Below, one piece after another: positions 23,096 through 37,291 of a DNA stretch of 64,000 nt. Each line of letters opens with the position of its first letter. Within the stretch, counting starts at the first letter, position 1. The stretch covers positions 372,001 to 436,000 of the forward strand of contig JADFUC010002372.1 in NCBI GenBank assembly GCA_019722365.1, written 5' to 3'. The position numbers were made by a program, and so were the translations under genes. The notes beneath the pieces are model-generated. The model ran no database searches. It was not told the DNA's origin and saw only the letters and a list, made by a program, of their open reading frames with translations. The DNA comes from Lithospermum erythrorhizon. Its lineage: Eukaryota > Streptophyta > Magnoliopsida > Boraginales > Boraginaceae.

Positions 23096-24272
23096 AAAAT
23101 CAATAATAGTATTTGCAATGTTCCAAAGCCTAATGTTTTCCTAATTGATATAATGATGTAGGAAAAATTGAATATAGGGACAGAGAAGGTAAAATAATCA
23201 TACTTTTAACTTGATAATTTTGATTTTGACACTTGTTCAACCATAAGCTACAAGACTGATAGAATTCATTTTTATAGTAAGATAATAACCAAATAAGACC
23301 TAATTGCCATTTATGCACAACAACCAGACCAAAGGACCAGCCCTTATATATATTTATGTCAATCTCACCTATAGATGTCCACTAAAGGAATTTTCTCTGA
23401 AGCTCACGTTTGGCATAACAAATTAACTTCATAAGGAAGTAAATACTTGGCTTGACAAAAGGGGAAAGCATCAACTAAATTATGTCATCTTACCCAAAAA
23501 AAATCAGATAAGGGAATAAATATGAAAGGTCACTTTGAATAGTAAAGAAGATTCGAAAGCCAAACATGAAATAATTGCGTCACCATCATTGTTAGTAAAA
23601 TACATGATTGGAAATATATTTTTGTTGGAAAATTATATGAATGGTACTGACATATTATATTTTTAAAAATAAAACGTTATAAATTAAACAGAAATTTATG
23701 TGTTTTATACCCTTTGATTTTTAAACGAAATGTGAGACATTTGTTTTGGAAAACGAAAGTTTTGACGTATTTGGACCACCACCTCTTCATCGATCGACGG
23801 CTAGATAGAAGTCTTCATGTATTATGAAAAAAAAAAGTCTTCTTGTATTATGATTTTCAAAAAAATCTCCAATATATATATACATTATGGATATCTTTGC
23901 ATATGAGAGTTATGATAATTGCAATTATACTTTAATCTATGCTTAATTTCCATAATGTTCTAAAATTATAAATAAAAGGATGATATTGAGATCCTCACTC
24001 TTTGCAAAGTAGAGCAATTTAACTTTTAAGCTTAATTTGTAAATAGTGCTAAGTATCAGCATTCTCTTGCATGATGTGAGTTCGACTTTCATAAAGAGCA
24101 AATCTTGTGTTGAAGTGTAGCAAAAATAGAAAACCTACTCTCACGATCAGTTAAAGGGAGACAGCATTACATGATGGCTTATCAGTATCAGGCAAAAGCA
24201 TGATGAATTGGTGTGACGATTTAGCAGCTTTTTGAATTCCACCCAAGTCTCTCGATTTGATATTGATGGGTG
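23096..24272. other. AT-rich spacer upstream of the DC1 gene
   Basis: No coding region, RNA or transposon boundary is recognised. The 62-codon minus ORF at 23130-23318 has no domain. Confidence 0.55.
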
Positions 24273-25844
24273 TGTTGATTGAGGACTTCTTCGTCATAAT
24301 GACTTTGAGAAGAGTTCGGGACAAGATCGGGAGTTACCAAAGCCCCGACAACGGACCTGTAGTTCTATGATTTTATGTATATCTGAGACCCATTAGCTAT
24401 TGCCTATTATATTAGGGTTTATGTTGGTTTGCCTATATATACTAGCAACTTATATTGTAATAAAACAACAATTATTCAGGTTTGTTATCAACATTTCCTT
24501 TATATTTTATAATCATTATTTCCTAAATGGTATCGAACACAAGATCTTGAGTTTTTTTTTTTTTTTATATGACGGGTGGCAACCAGACAGCCACCCGCCC
24601 GACAATTCATATATATTAAGTTTTTTTCTCTTCATTATTTCGAAATTAGTTTTCAACTTTCGATTTTTTAATGAAAGAGTTTTTCTTTCTAGTGTATCAA
24701 TTTTATCGATTTAAAAAAAAAAATTTGTTCCCTCTTTTTTGAAAATTGCGACCATAAAGGTCATATCATCCTAACAATAAAAAGGGGCATATATTTCATG
24801 AGTATTATTAGTATTAGTTATTAGGCATAGTACTAGTTGGCATATTTCAAGAGAAGCCTTCTAATAGGCATCCTACTAGTTGGCATTGGTGATGAATTGA
24901 TGGTTATTACAGTAGTTTCTCGCGGTAGTCCGCCGAAGACAACGAACCATCCGATGGTCGGTGATTCTACTCGATGCTTCGCTGACTAAATTATGACGAG
25001 GTTAAACCAAATTAATGTTCACTTTGGCGGTATTGTTTAACATTGTGAGTTAGCACTTATGACTTAGTACATTGAGTCTAATATGCACTTACTTGGGATC
25101 TAGCAATATGTTTGAGATCCTTTTTGCTCTAAAGTCCATTTGGGATCGATGGAAATATCTAAGGCCCTCCTATTTATGGTCTGCCAGTCTATACGCATTA
25201 TGCAGCGAGGTCCAATATACGCATTATGCAGCGAGTCCATCGTCTTGATCTACTATCCGGTAAGATGCTAGAGATTTTTATTATAGTGCGGAGACATGGT
25301 TTTAAACAACCAATTGTTAGCATTCATTTATCTTATTTTCAAGTTGGGCATTTACGTTGTGCATGCTCCAACTTGAGGGAGGGAATTGAGCAGGAAGGAT
25401 CCGGAAGTATTATTGATATTAGGATAGGTGTTTCATGAACGGTCCAAGCATATTGAGGTTGATTGTCATTTGGTTCGGGATGCGATTCGAGATGGGATAA
25501 TTGTTTAATACCATGTTCATGACTTGAGTTCTTTGACTTCTTTTACTAGGCCTTGGAAGATAGTGTTTGAGTTTTGTTAGGTAAGTTTATTTTTACCTTC
25601 ATGCTCCAACTTCAGGGGGTGTTGATCGGGACATGGGGCCAGGCGATGCAAGTCCCGACCCATGTCCCGACCTTTCGTCATGATGCTTCCAAAAAGAGTT
25701 CGGGATGGGAGTTTACCAAAGTGGGCTTGTAGTTCATGATTTTATGTGTATAAAGGCAGGTGGTATTCTTTATTATATTAGGGTTTATGTTGGTTTGTCT
25801 ATATATACAGGCAACTTATATTATAATAAAACAATAATTATTCA
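24273..25844 (+). mobile_element. Collapsed copia element with 206/225-bp LTRs
   Basis: The LTRs are 24273-24478 and 25620-25844. They share TGTTGAT starts, GAGTTCGGGA, TATTATATTAGGGTTTATGT and AATTATTCA ends. A primer-binding-site-like TGGTATCGAAC lies about 50 bp inside the left LTR, and the tract CAGGGGG abuts the right one. Only the tail of RNase H remains (FHERSKHIEVDCHLVRDAI near 25430-25490), then SCSNFRG before the LTR. Most of gag-pol is deleted. A second copy of the tail plus polypurine tract (CATGCTCCAACTTGAGGGAG) lies at 25360. The RNase H motif suggests the Ale/Retrofit group. Terminal 5-bp duplications do not match. Confidence 0.7.
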
Positions 25845-26117
25845 ACCTCTGTGAAATAATGTTAGAAACGCCTTCGCTTAAATATGAACAGACTGTTGCC
25901 ACAGTCTTTCAATTCATCATTAAGTATATAAGAATGACCTTTCATTTCTTTGAAAAGGAATGTACACACTTCAAAGATTCAGCTCTATATGACCATCTAA
26001 GTGTATGCAGACATCAAGCTTATTTGCAATTGATCTTGATACAATATGTACCCTATATATGAACTGGACCATGACTTGACTGTACAGTTTTCAGTTCTTC
26101 ATTGGCAGACGATGGCA

Positions 26118-29100
26118 TCAGACCGTTCTTCGAACCAATTTAATCCCCGATGGATCTCCACCCCATTCTTCGAATACAACCAACAGATTTCCACTTGGTT
26201 TCAGCCACGAACGAGGAACGTGGTACCTGAAATTTTCAATGTGATCCAAGATTATTAAGATTCTCATTGAACTTGTACAGTAGTTTAATTATTTGATCTG
26301 GTAAGTATTTTCTTACCATGTTTGAGAGGGCTGTCCACAATAGTTGAGACATTTTTTCTCATCATAAGTTCCAGCATAACTGCATTCGCCGCAGTTTCCT
26401 TTTGCTATATATCCAGGCCAATGGCGCCCTATGCTTTGACCGTTTATCCATATCTGACCCTTCCCCATACTACTCATATCTAAAGCTAGTGGGTCATTTC
26501 CATCTGGTGCATTGAAATTAGTCTGGCAGAATCATTGCATCATCATTTAGTACTCTCATTTGATTTAATGCAGACTTATAACGTGTATAAATGAGAGGGG
26601 AAAATTGCAGTTTTTAAAAAGGAATCCTGCATTACCTTGTACCAAGTAAAGGGTTGTTTTTGAGCTAATGATGACCCCCCTCCCCATTCCACAGATGAAC
26701 TTGCAGCGGTAGTTCCCAAGTTCATTGATTCGCCTTCTAAGCCAACCTGCTCCATCAACAAGTAATCATCCAAATCTGTTCTGTTTTCCACTCTTCTTCG
26801 AAAAATTGAGTAGCAATTACAAGAGAAATCACTAACCTTATAACCCCAACTTTCCTTTGTCAAGTCTCTTGTTCCCTCATTTAGACCTGTCAAAGTGACA
26901 GGACCAAGAACTCCAGCACTTTGTTTCTCAAAATGGGTTCCAATATTCTGTAAAGAATTAGATATGACACATCAAAGAAATGTTCTTAAAACCAACTTAT
27001 ATGTACTAAAGGACTAGAAACTCACTGGAAGACCAACAGTAGCACTGCATAAAGATATCTTGTTAATCCCGGCTGTTAACTTCACTTTTCCTTCAAAGGT
27101 CAGTTTTGTATTCTCTAATCCTCCGTAAGACGTACCTAACATAATCAGAAAGTTGATCAATTCTGATTATTTACATGAAGTCGAGAAGTGATCGACACGA
27201 CCAATGTTACCTGATAATTTCCCGTTTATGAAAACGTTCAAGGCATGACCAGCTGACATAACAGTGAGAAGAGGATCTTGACCAGTCTTCAGGAATCCTT
27301 CTTCAGGTGCGATATTAATCCTGGAGTAAGCAACTTCATCAAGAAGATAGTATAAATTTGAATTAAAGAACTTTTTGAGGGCTTGCATTATATACTTACT
27401 CTGTCATATACCACAGATAGTCTGAGGTGTCCATAGTCATAGAGACCTGGTCCAACAATCCATCCTTTGTGAATGTGTCATTGTCACTTGAAGAAGGGGT
27501 TGTTTCTATGTATGACTCCCAAGATAGTCCATTTTCGACGGGTATGAATTTTGGGTCTGAGCTTTTGGTGCTAACCTACAGTCATGGTACAGATGAGACT
27601 ATGAGATTGGTTTCTTGAATATCCTTAATCACATGCAGAAGAATCAAGAAGTACATTGTGATTTTACTTTTGAATGTCAGAGATGGGATACTAAATACTT
27701 CGTATACTGTAAACTGATATGCAATATTTCTCACTGCTTTTTTTTCAAGTGCTGAATAGATTTTTCACAATTGATTACTGGCGATAAAATGATATTTAAC
27801 TCTACTTACTGTTGCTGTGTTGTAAACAACTTTTTTGCAGTCAGGAAGGATACTGATGGACCAAGGAGGCAGATCATATTCCATGTTCTCGAAAAACACT
27901 TTTGTTGAGAATTGTGGATCGAAATTGGAAAGGAATGCAGCACAAGCACCAGATGTCGATCTAAAAACATGAATCTGTGAAACTAAACCGATGATCAGTG
28001 TTGCATAACATATTAAAACACCATAATGTTATTTTTTCGCAAGTGTGCTGAACCGATACCAACCTCTTGATTTTTTCCAGGCCAGGTGACAGTAGGATAG
28101 GATGAAACTAATGCTGGTTCACAAAGGTTGATGGCCTTATGCAGGTTTGTCAGGTGACTATATTTTGGTTCATTTAAGAGTCCTGGTACATCAATATAAA
28201 GTATAGTTTTCTCCTATTTATGTTCAACATAGAAGACTTTTATAAATGTACTTTATATGCACTTGGAAATATGCTAATCGTCTCTTTGGTAGTTAGGAAT
28301 ACAATGTATCATGTAATAAATGATGGGGAAATTGATCATTTTTCCATGGACTAATTCATTCTGTTCCTATCTACCAAATGGACGGTAGGTTTATGTTTCT
28401 GTGACATACCATATTCGTCGATTGGAGCATCATAATCATAACTGGTGGTAACAAAAAGACCAGACCCAGTTCTGCCAAAGTTGGTGCCTCCATGATACTG
28501 TAGTCCCCCAAAATGAAGTAAAGCAAAATTTAAATATAACTTTCTGAGTCTTCAAGACTACTACTACTGAATCTGCAAAATTGTTTGTGAAGATTGAATA
28601 ACTGACTGACCATGTAATAATTGAAAAATGATCCATTGTTTTGTACAAATCTTGCAACAGAAAATGCTATGTCTTCTGCAGGTCTACGAGGGACTGGACC
28701 TCCGAATTGAGTGAACCTAGAACCAGTGGACCACATATAATCAAAGGAAATGTAAGAATTAAAGTATAGTAGTTTTTATTATTGTTTTGACAATTCTTTG
28801 AAAGAATGAAGAACTTAATGCATGATCCTGAGATGTGTTCTTACTCACCAGCCAGTCCAGAGTTCAGTAAACATCTTCGGATTAGAGGGATTTTTCGGTT
28901 GGAAGTTTTCACAATAAAAGCCATTGCAAGTGTCAATCTGAAGTATATAAAATGAAAGAAAATTAGGATTTCATTATTTATCTACTTACTCTACCAACTA
29001 CCAGGTTTCTTCTAACTACATCACTCATAGCTCATGTTGAAACACTAATATCTCATACCCTCAACAACTTGGCAACTTACAGAGATGAAGAAAGTGACTA

Positions 29101-30921
29101 GAATTTAATGTACCATTATTGCACATTGAACAAAAATGGACAACAAGAGTATATAAAAACACTGAATATTTTCTTACAACTTGATCAGGAGGATGCTCTT
29201 GTTTGCACATAATCCATGGAACATCAGTTTTAAGACCTACAGCCATACTTGCTGCCCATTTTGCATATGCTGTACCAGGCGCTCCGATTTCCCACTCCAC
29301 TGGTCCATACTCATTCTCTATCTGCAAAGTGTGATCAAGAATTTAATCTCATCACTTCCTTCAAATCCATCTTCAAGTCAAATTATGAAAAATGCAAGGG
29401 TGGGTCACACAATCAATAGTTGTCAAAGAGCCTAAAGATAAGTACTCCTTTCATCCCAATTTATATCTGATTTTTTTTTTTATAAAATAGTCAAACCACT
29501 TTTTAATCAAACATCGATATAAGTTTGAGTTTTAATCGAAAAGGTCCACACCATTAAATACTCCACACACTAGACACATAGTTGCCTAAATTTTGAACAT
29601 TGTTTTTTCTATTAATTGTAGTCAAACAACCAAATTAAAATGTGATTGAGGTGATATAAAATTGAATATAGTAAAACAACACTGATCTCTGAGGTGATGC
29701 ATGAAAAGAAGAAGAGAAAAAATAAGGAAAAAAACACTGAGCTGTGATGATATTTATATATAGCTACCTGAGACATGATAATAGGACCTCCTTGAGGCTC
29801 AAACAGTTTTTCTGACTTCATCATGCTCACAATTTTTTCCACAAAACCTTGCATTTTCACCTACATCATAGGAAAAATTAATAAACATAGAAAATATAAT
29901 AATTCCAAAATAGCTATCTGAAAATTCAATACTACAAACCTTAAAAGGCTCATTGTCTGTCCTCAATTCAATACCTGGCACATATTTTAGCCAAACAGGG
30001 AATCCCCTGCATTGAAACAAGCAAAGAATACGGAGAAAAATACATCTTCCATAAATTTTGAATCATAAAAATTCTAAATGAAATTGATGATTAGTTTATA
30101 TATTTATGCATAAGTTACCCAAAATTCCATTCTGCACAAATATAAGGGCCAATTCGGAGATGAACATAGAGCCCTGCTTGTTGCACCAACTTGATGAACT
30201 TTACAAGATCATATCTTCCCCCAAAATCATACTGGAAAATTTGAAAAAAAAAACAATAATTAAATTAATTGGTGTCGAAATAGCAAATTAATTGAAAGGT
30301 GAAATCAAGAATGAACTTTTCCAGGTGATGGTTCATGCACGTTCCAAAACACATAGGTCTGGATAACATCCAAGCCTCCATCTTTAGCCTTTTGAATAAG
30401 ATCAGGCCACATCTTCATTGTCAAACAAAAAACATATACAATTAGAAAAATATATGAAATTTAACATTCAAGAAAATAAGAACAATAGCAAGATTTTCCC
30501 ATTAACCAAAAATCAAGAGAAACGTTAATATTAACATGCCCCGATGCCTTTAAAAATCTTCCGCCTAAGCGGGAAGGGTGGTTGGGCCAATACTACTTGT
30601 GATATGGTAGCTTTAGAATTATTGCAAAGCGAGAATAAAAAATCAAGACAAAGTTGCAAAAAATGCAATATTTTCAGTAACTAAAGATACCCAAAAGTCC
30701 AAAACCCAATCTTTTTGAATTGATACCTCAGGAGTGCTTCTTGGATAATGAATGGAACCAGAGATAAGAATCCTCCTCTTTCCATTAATGATGAAGGCTT
30801 TATCATCATATGAAACAGTTGCATTAACAACTGATGAACAAACCAATGAGAACAAAACCATCATCAAACCTACAATTTTGATACTTCCCATGTTCTTGTT
30901 ACACATTGAACTCATCAACAT
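26118..30921 (-). CDS. Beta-galactosidase (GH35), 18 exons, complete
   Basis: Exons: 30921-30727, 30412-30317, 30231-30119, 30006-29940, 29860-29768, 29321-29178, 28937-28849, 28716-28611, 28497-28410, 28182-28064, 27974-27810, 27575-27400, 27320-27211, 27135-27026, 26947-26837, 26746-26636, 26522-26317, 26226-26118. All junctions are GT/AG and in phase, giving 735 aa (725 if the Met at 30891 is used). A hydrophobic signal peptide ([20 protein letters not shown]) indicates secretion. The GH35 signature [14 protein letters not shown] holds the acid/base E192; the nucleophile is E261 in [10 protein letters not shown]. The enzyme removes terminal beta-galactose from wall polysaccharides or glycoproteins. 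The C-terminus stops at [14 protein letters not shown], so the lectin-like domain of longer plant members is absent. Subfamily within BGAL is not assigned. Confidence 0.93.
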
Positions 30922-33662
30922 TCAAATGCAACAAATATAATAAACCCCTTTTTATTTGTCTTCAAGTTCTTGTTTCTTTTGCCCTTTTTTGCAAATTCAA
31001 ATATCTATGAAAACAATATAGAAACTAGTGCAGTTATAAGAGAAAGCAAAGTACAAATGCATATAGATTTTGGTTTTTACTCATAAAAGAGAGGGAAACT
31101 TCAACTGCTTTTTAAATAGTGAGGAAAGTGGGGCCTTTTTTCTATGTTGTGGGGTCAATTGTTTTTTGACACGTAACTTAAGATACATAAAATTACCTTT
31201 TATTCGGGATTGGATTATTTTCCATTTTTGGATTGCAAAATTTGGTACCAAGTATTTGAGATAAACTTGGCTTAAAAAATTATACTTTGGAGGAGTATAT
31301 ATGTTTCTCTTGAATATCAATTATATTTCATATTAATGGCAACTAATGGTATTGATAAAAAGTTAACAAGAATATGTAAAATATTAACATGATTGATATC
31401 ATGATTGAATGTGCCAGACTATGTGTGTTGATTTTTCTATATAATGTGATATAACGAGTTGATAATAATTAATTTTATATTAAACTAATTGTAATTTGTA
31501 TTTATTATTAGAGATCCAACCATTTTTTCCATATTGGTCTGATTACACATTAGATGTTCTTGCTATATATTAAAAATTTTACCGCGTGGCACTAAAGATT
31601 TTAAGAAAGAAAAATAATTTAAATTTTATATTTTATTTCCACTTAGCACTGAACATTATCTAGATCGACCATTTGCTTATGGTAAAATTTTATATTTAAT
31701 TTTTCTTTCCCCAAATATAAAAATGTTGGTTCCATGACTGACAACTGCTTTATCAACTTACATTTTGGTGTTATTTTAGTAAAAGAAACGTTTAGAGTCT
31801 TTTACCATCTTCGGCATCTGTCCTTTTGCAAACCCATTATTATTTTGCAATATAATTATTGATTACTCGAAGGTTTCTTTTTATGAATATAACTTTATTA
31901 TGTGTGATTTGTGTCCCTCCTCATCTTAACAAACACACTTCAATTGCTTTCATGCAACGTAACTAGTGTACACAAATTATGATACACTTAATTTTCAACT
32001 ATGATGAAGACGGCGACTTCAATTTGAATTCCGTTAAGAAACAGTATTTTGATCCTTATGGAAGAGATTGCTACACAATTTTTTAAGGACCTTTATCATC
32101 GATTTGTTGTATGTATCATGTATGTAACATTTCAAAATATTAGTTTTGGGTGTTTTTTTATTATTTACAATTGGATAAGAAAGGTTTCACTTAAGATCAT
32201 GATTCACTTTGACATGGAAAGTTACTTTGATATATATGCTAGCTAGTTTTTAGAACACCTTATATTCTTTTCTAGAGTATGTGGCGATATGATGCATCTC
32301 GATTTGTATTATTACAGAAGCTAAGTTAATCTTCTAATAAGGAAGACCTTATTCTTTTGGTCATTTTCTATCAATAAAATTGACTTGCATATATGTAGTC
32401 CAAATATCCCCATCTTGATGTAAACCATGACAATATTACCTCAACCGTATGTAAGATTATGACAATAATAATGATCATAAAGCACACGTTTCAGTTACGT
32501 ATTGGCTTACAAGAGATTGTATCAAATTAAACATGATCCTTAATCCAGTTTGGCTCCTTTGACTTCCTTAAATTATTCTTTATACCCTTAAACTTCATTA
32601 CCGTTACATAATTACGATTACAATTGTTTAATATTATCTAATTCTCATCCCCTATTAAAATTCTGATTCTGTTACGATTACAATTGTTTATATAAGTTGT
32701 TATAATGAAGTGATGAAATAAATAAAAAACACATTTTCTAAGTTGGGTCAATAAAGCCATCAAATGGATGTTACTTATCCTAGGTATGCTAGTTTACTTG
32801 ATGTGTATGACATTGAATGTGTGATGGCCCTTATCATGATCCATAACTTACATTTGGCATTATCCATCCCAAGTTATTAGAAGTTCCTTCAAAGTATGAG
32901 TTATATTCGTTCTCAATTGTTTAATGCATAAGGGAAGTGGGAACTTTGTGACTGATCCTCAAGCAAAGCTATTGTTTGCTGCTTTAAATAGTCTACTACT
33001 AATTTTGTACGATAATAATATGGCTACCGAGTATTTGGGCTAGGTGGTGTGGGGTGATAAGGTAGAATTTAATCCTGGTCTATAGTTAAAAAAAGACTTG
33101 TTAGTAATGTTGTTCACCATATCCAGTTAAAACAAAATACAGAAACAATTAACTTGTTTCTCAACTAGACTCAGATGAAGGGCCAAATTTTTTGACCCAA
33201 GTAGCTTAATCAACTGAATATGAGCAAAACAAATTTGGGTTGGACCACAAATTCAATATTGACAATAAGTTACGTGTTAACACACTCCGTATATTAAATG
33301 CATACTATTTATTGTATTATTATACGAGTAATTATTGTTGCTGATTAAATTGTGTACTAAAAGCTGCTTTACTAGCAACACTCCGTGAGACAAGGTTTTA
33401 CTTCACTCTGCTTTCATGCAATATTTAATCTATAGTTTGATTGAGTTGTCCAGATAGCGTATATTCTTTTAATTTATCGCTTGATAATTTGATATTGATA
33501 GTATTTTAATTAAGTACCCGTTTTCGAAGAAAATGGGCAATCATATTTTCCATAAAGGATTAAATTTCCAAGATATTAGATCAAGAATTATGTACACATC
33601 AATCAATGTTATCACTAATCTACGAGTTGGTTGTTTTCTGTACATAAATATGATGTTAGTTA
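30922..33662. other. AT-rich spacer between the BGAL and CYP85A genes
   Basis: The first 150 bp are the presumed BGAL 5' UTR and promoter (A/T- and CT-rich; no convincing TATA box). The remainder is AT-rich with chance ORFs (for example 32049-32246) and includes the CYP85A 3' flank near 33600. No gene or repeat boundary is seen. Confidence 0.55.
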
Positions 33663-36600
33663 TTAGTGAGATGAAACTTTGATATGTAGCCCATTTGGTG
33701 CTTCAACTCTTGGGAATTTCATCAGCTTATCTCCTCCAACTTCTTCCCATCTAAATGTACCAAAATAAATGTCTATTATTAGTGAGTTGCTAAAGAAGCA
33801 GATATGTGAAATTTAGTCTAATAACCTCCCTTCCATATAGTATCTCAGTGGTGGAACTAGAGGTGTAGAAGAACAATCGCCCACCTAATTTTTTGAAAAA
33901 TAAATATTTGATAATAAAATTATTTGGTTTGTCCCCAGTTTTGCTAATATTTTTACTTTTTTTTGTTCATTATTTATTCGTCACCCCTACCTAACAATTT
34001 TGGTTCTACCGGTATACATAATAAAGAGTTTTTTACCTATATCTTGTCAAAAAATAATGAAGGAATGTTGAAATTTCTGCTATCCCAAGTTCCTTTCCAG
34101 GGCATTGCCTTGTGCCTCCTCCAAATATCAAGAAGTAGTGTTGGTTTTCTGTGCTTTTATCCTGATATTATGTGGCAGAAAAAAGATTAATATTCATTAT
34201 TTAATTATTCACTTCTATTTGCCCTAAGGATGAAGAGGCTAGACTCACCAACCATCTCCATGGATTGAATGACAATGGATCAGGATAAATGTGAGGATCA
34301 TAGTTGAGTTCCCTTGTATATACATATATTTTCCATCCTTCAGGAATGATGTATCCTGAAAATTGAACAAAATAACTGATCATTGATATATGATGCTCAA
34401 GAACAAATTATTATTTGGTGCCCAATTAAGTTTCGTCGGACTTTTGGTTTATGATACACTTGTTTCATTTTGACCAAATAAGTAATCTTTTGCTATGGCG
34501 TGGAATTGATCATAAAAATGATTAATTTTGTTTCAAGAAACGGCACTTTTAATTATGCAAAATCAACTATATGAATATCACGTCTCTTTGTTAATCAGTA
34601 ATGCCCCTGTAATTTTATATTTCCATTCTGTTTCTTTTTCATTCTTTTTTATGTTGATATCCTTTTTCATAATATATACTGTCAAAATGATTGAAATCAT
34701 GATAGTGAGGCTTAACAAGGAAATTTACCAGTATGTTCATTATTTCTGTAAAAGAAACAGATCATATGATATAATCATATTAGACACAAGTAAAGTTGAA
34801 GCAATGGATAATATTGTATTGTAAAGGAGACTCCTTTTCCATATTATAGTGATAATTCAAATTAATTTGAGCAAGATCATATAGATCCCAAATCAAAGTC
34901 CTGGCTGGAATGTTAGGTGTGGCATGTGTGGATCATGATAGGTGAGGGTCCATCATAAGACAATGATTTTATACTTCACTTGCAAAATCTATTTAAAAGA
35001 AAAGGGTTTGTTTTATCTTTCTTTTCTTGACAAGGGTCAAAAGACAAAGTTCTAGCATATTGCCTTGAGCCCCTAAAGATTTTATAGCATATAGTTTATG
35101 TCATGTATTAAGAAAAAAACAGAAATAATCATGGATTAGTACAATTAGTAGTGATTAGTTATTAAATAAGCTGGAAAAACTCACCATTAATTTCCATATC
35201 ATTAGTAGTTTTCCTAAGAACACCATTGACAATTGTGGCTAATCTTGATGTCTCAAAAATCACCTGCATAATTCATCATCAAAACTTGTCACATTGCTCA
35301 ACTTTTCCCCTGTTACTACTAATAGTAATTAACTAAGTATTAAGATGCTTACTGCACGTGTGAAACTCATTGATTTGTTGTCCTCATAAGAAAGAGGATC
35401 ATCTGCCTTCTTTCTAGCTCTAATGGACACATGTTCTTTCTGCAAAGCAATTAAAATTGAAAATTAATAAAATTATTAAGTACCTAACAATTTGAAAACA
35501 ATGTCCCTTTGTTTGTAAGGTTGTGCAAGCTATCAGTGTCCCACCACCCTTATCAAAATGAAGCGGTGATACCATGTATTGGCGAAGCTTAGAAGAGGCA
35601 TAAAAGATTTATAAGTTATTTTATCAAAATATGATTAGGCCCCTACTCTTACTACTCTCCTCCAAATAATGAAAAAAAATCATTTAAATAGATTTAATGT
35701 TTTTAACCCCTCAATTTTGATTCAAGTTGCCTGTCTTAGAGCATTCGGACATGTTGATGATTATGTACCTAAAAAGTTATGTCAAATAAATGATTGATGA
35801 AGCAGTGAAATGTTTTTTCCCTTACTCTTAGCTCTTCAAGAACTTTTGGGTGATCATGTAGGTACTTAACAGCCATCATTGAAGTGGTTGATATTGTTTC
35901 ATAACCAGAGTACAAAATAGTAATGATTAGATCAATGATCTCATCATCATTCAGCTTGTACTTCCCCTCTGTTCCACCCTTCATCAATAAATCAAGCATA
36001 TCAGGTTGCTGCTTTTCTTGACAAGAATCTTTTCTTCTTTCTTCTATCAAGTTCCTTAATAAAGTCACAATATTTTGCCTTGCCTGTACATAGTCATAAT
36101 GCATATATAATTAATTCAACAATATAAATAGTCTTGCATTATTCAAGAATGAGAATATGTTGTGTAAATTACCTGAAAACCGCGTCGATAATTTGTATTT
36201 GGGAGATTAATTGGTAGTGAAAGTGTCCCTAAAACCAACTTAAAGAACTCAGGCATGAATGCTTCATATACTGAGCCTGATTCATTTCCAGCTATTTGCC
36301 TAAATGATGATAAAAATGCCATCTGACAGCAATATAGTTGTGTCAGAATTGAAATTCCATACCAGCATAAAGATCACTTAGATTATGAAATACAAGCACA
36401 AATTTATAGTACCTCTTTAGTTTTTTCTTGGATGTCAATGATATTGTCATCCCAATTGCTAAGGTGGGATCTCATAAAATGATCAATTTTAGGTAAAAGG
36501 TTGTCCCTTATCATTGTGGGGTTGATTAGTCCTAACAATGCCCCTCTCATGTACTTGTGAGCTGAACCATGCACAGCTGCAATGTTACATTTTCCTAAGA

Positions 36601-37142
36601 TGTCCAACATGGACTGAGGATATCCAGGGACCAACCCTTTTGCTTCATTTACCAAAATGTATCTATTCAACTCTGCATCCATTGATACAATTGTTGGACA
36701 ACCCAAGAGGTGTGACCTAAAGAAACTCCCATACCTATCATCAAAATATTCACACACAAAAAATTAACCAATCTTGTTATGAAACATTAGCACTATCAAA
36801 AAAATGTGATAATAAAACCAAACCAAATCAAGCCTGATGGTAGTAAGTGAGTGGGTACGACGACTATATAACTATATGAATATGACGTCTTCAATCAGCC
36901 CTACGTTGGGGCATTCGTTCCGTTAAGTAAAATAATGTGATTATAATATATTACCTTGATCTTTGGTTCTTCATGAATTCAGGGCCTTGTTTGAGGAACT
37001 CAGTAGTTTCACCTAAAACAGGCCAACCCATAGTACCAGGAGGCAACATATTTCTCTTGTACATGACCTCATTCCATTTCAACAAGGCAGTAATGAGAAT
37101 GCAAAGCAAGAAAAACACCCAAAGAACAATCAAATAAACCAT
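33663..37142 (-). CDS. CYP85A: Cytochrome P450 CYP85A (brassinosteroid C-6 oxidase), 9 exons, complete
   Basis: Exons: 37142-36955, 36734-36413, 36322-36173, 36083-35826, 35439-35353, 35263-35185, 34355-34249, 34161-34037, 33750-33663. All junctions are GT/AG and in phase, giving 467 aa, close to Arabidopsis CYP85A1. Features: N-terminal membrane anchor (MVYLIVLWVFFLLCILITAL), proline hinge PPGTMGWPVLGETTEFLKQG, I-helix SGYETIS (E282/T283), ExxR as ETSR (339-342), FNPWRW, and heme loop FGGGTRQCPGKE with Cys417. CYP85A enzymes oxidise C-6 of 6-deoxo-brassinosteroids (6-deoxocastasterone to castasterone) in the ER; some also make brassinolide. A1 versus A2 type cannot be settled here. Intron 6 is long (829 bp). 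A TATA box lies 142 bp upstream. Confidence 0.95.
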
Positions 37143-37283
37143 TTTGATACTCCCTAGAAGCTGTCTTGTTTCTGCAGTAGCTTCTGAGGGAGGGGTATAA
37201 AAAAAGTATGATAAATTGGTGTGGACTTTGCACCGGTGGGAGGACTCAAAGACTATGTCATAACTCACTAACGTGTGTTTCTC

Positions 37284-37291
37284 TATATATA
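37284..37291 (-). promoter_or_regulatory. TATA box of the CYP85A gene
   Basis: CTATATATAG (same on both strands) lies 142 bp before the CYP85A ATG, predicting a 5' UTR of about 110 nt that contains a pyrimidine-rich stretch. No brassinosteroid feedback element (such as CGTGTG/CGTGCG) was assigned with confidence, although CACACGTT follows the TATA on the minus strand. Confidence 0.6.

Noticed and set aside
29440..29660. Possible Stowaway MITE in BGAL intron 5 (TACTCCTTTCATCCC)
   Set aside because: The left end is suggestive, but no matching inverted right end or TA duplication was found.
34528..34824. 98-codon plus ORF
   Set aside because: Lies in CYP85A intron 6 on the opposite strand; chance ORF.
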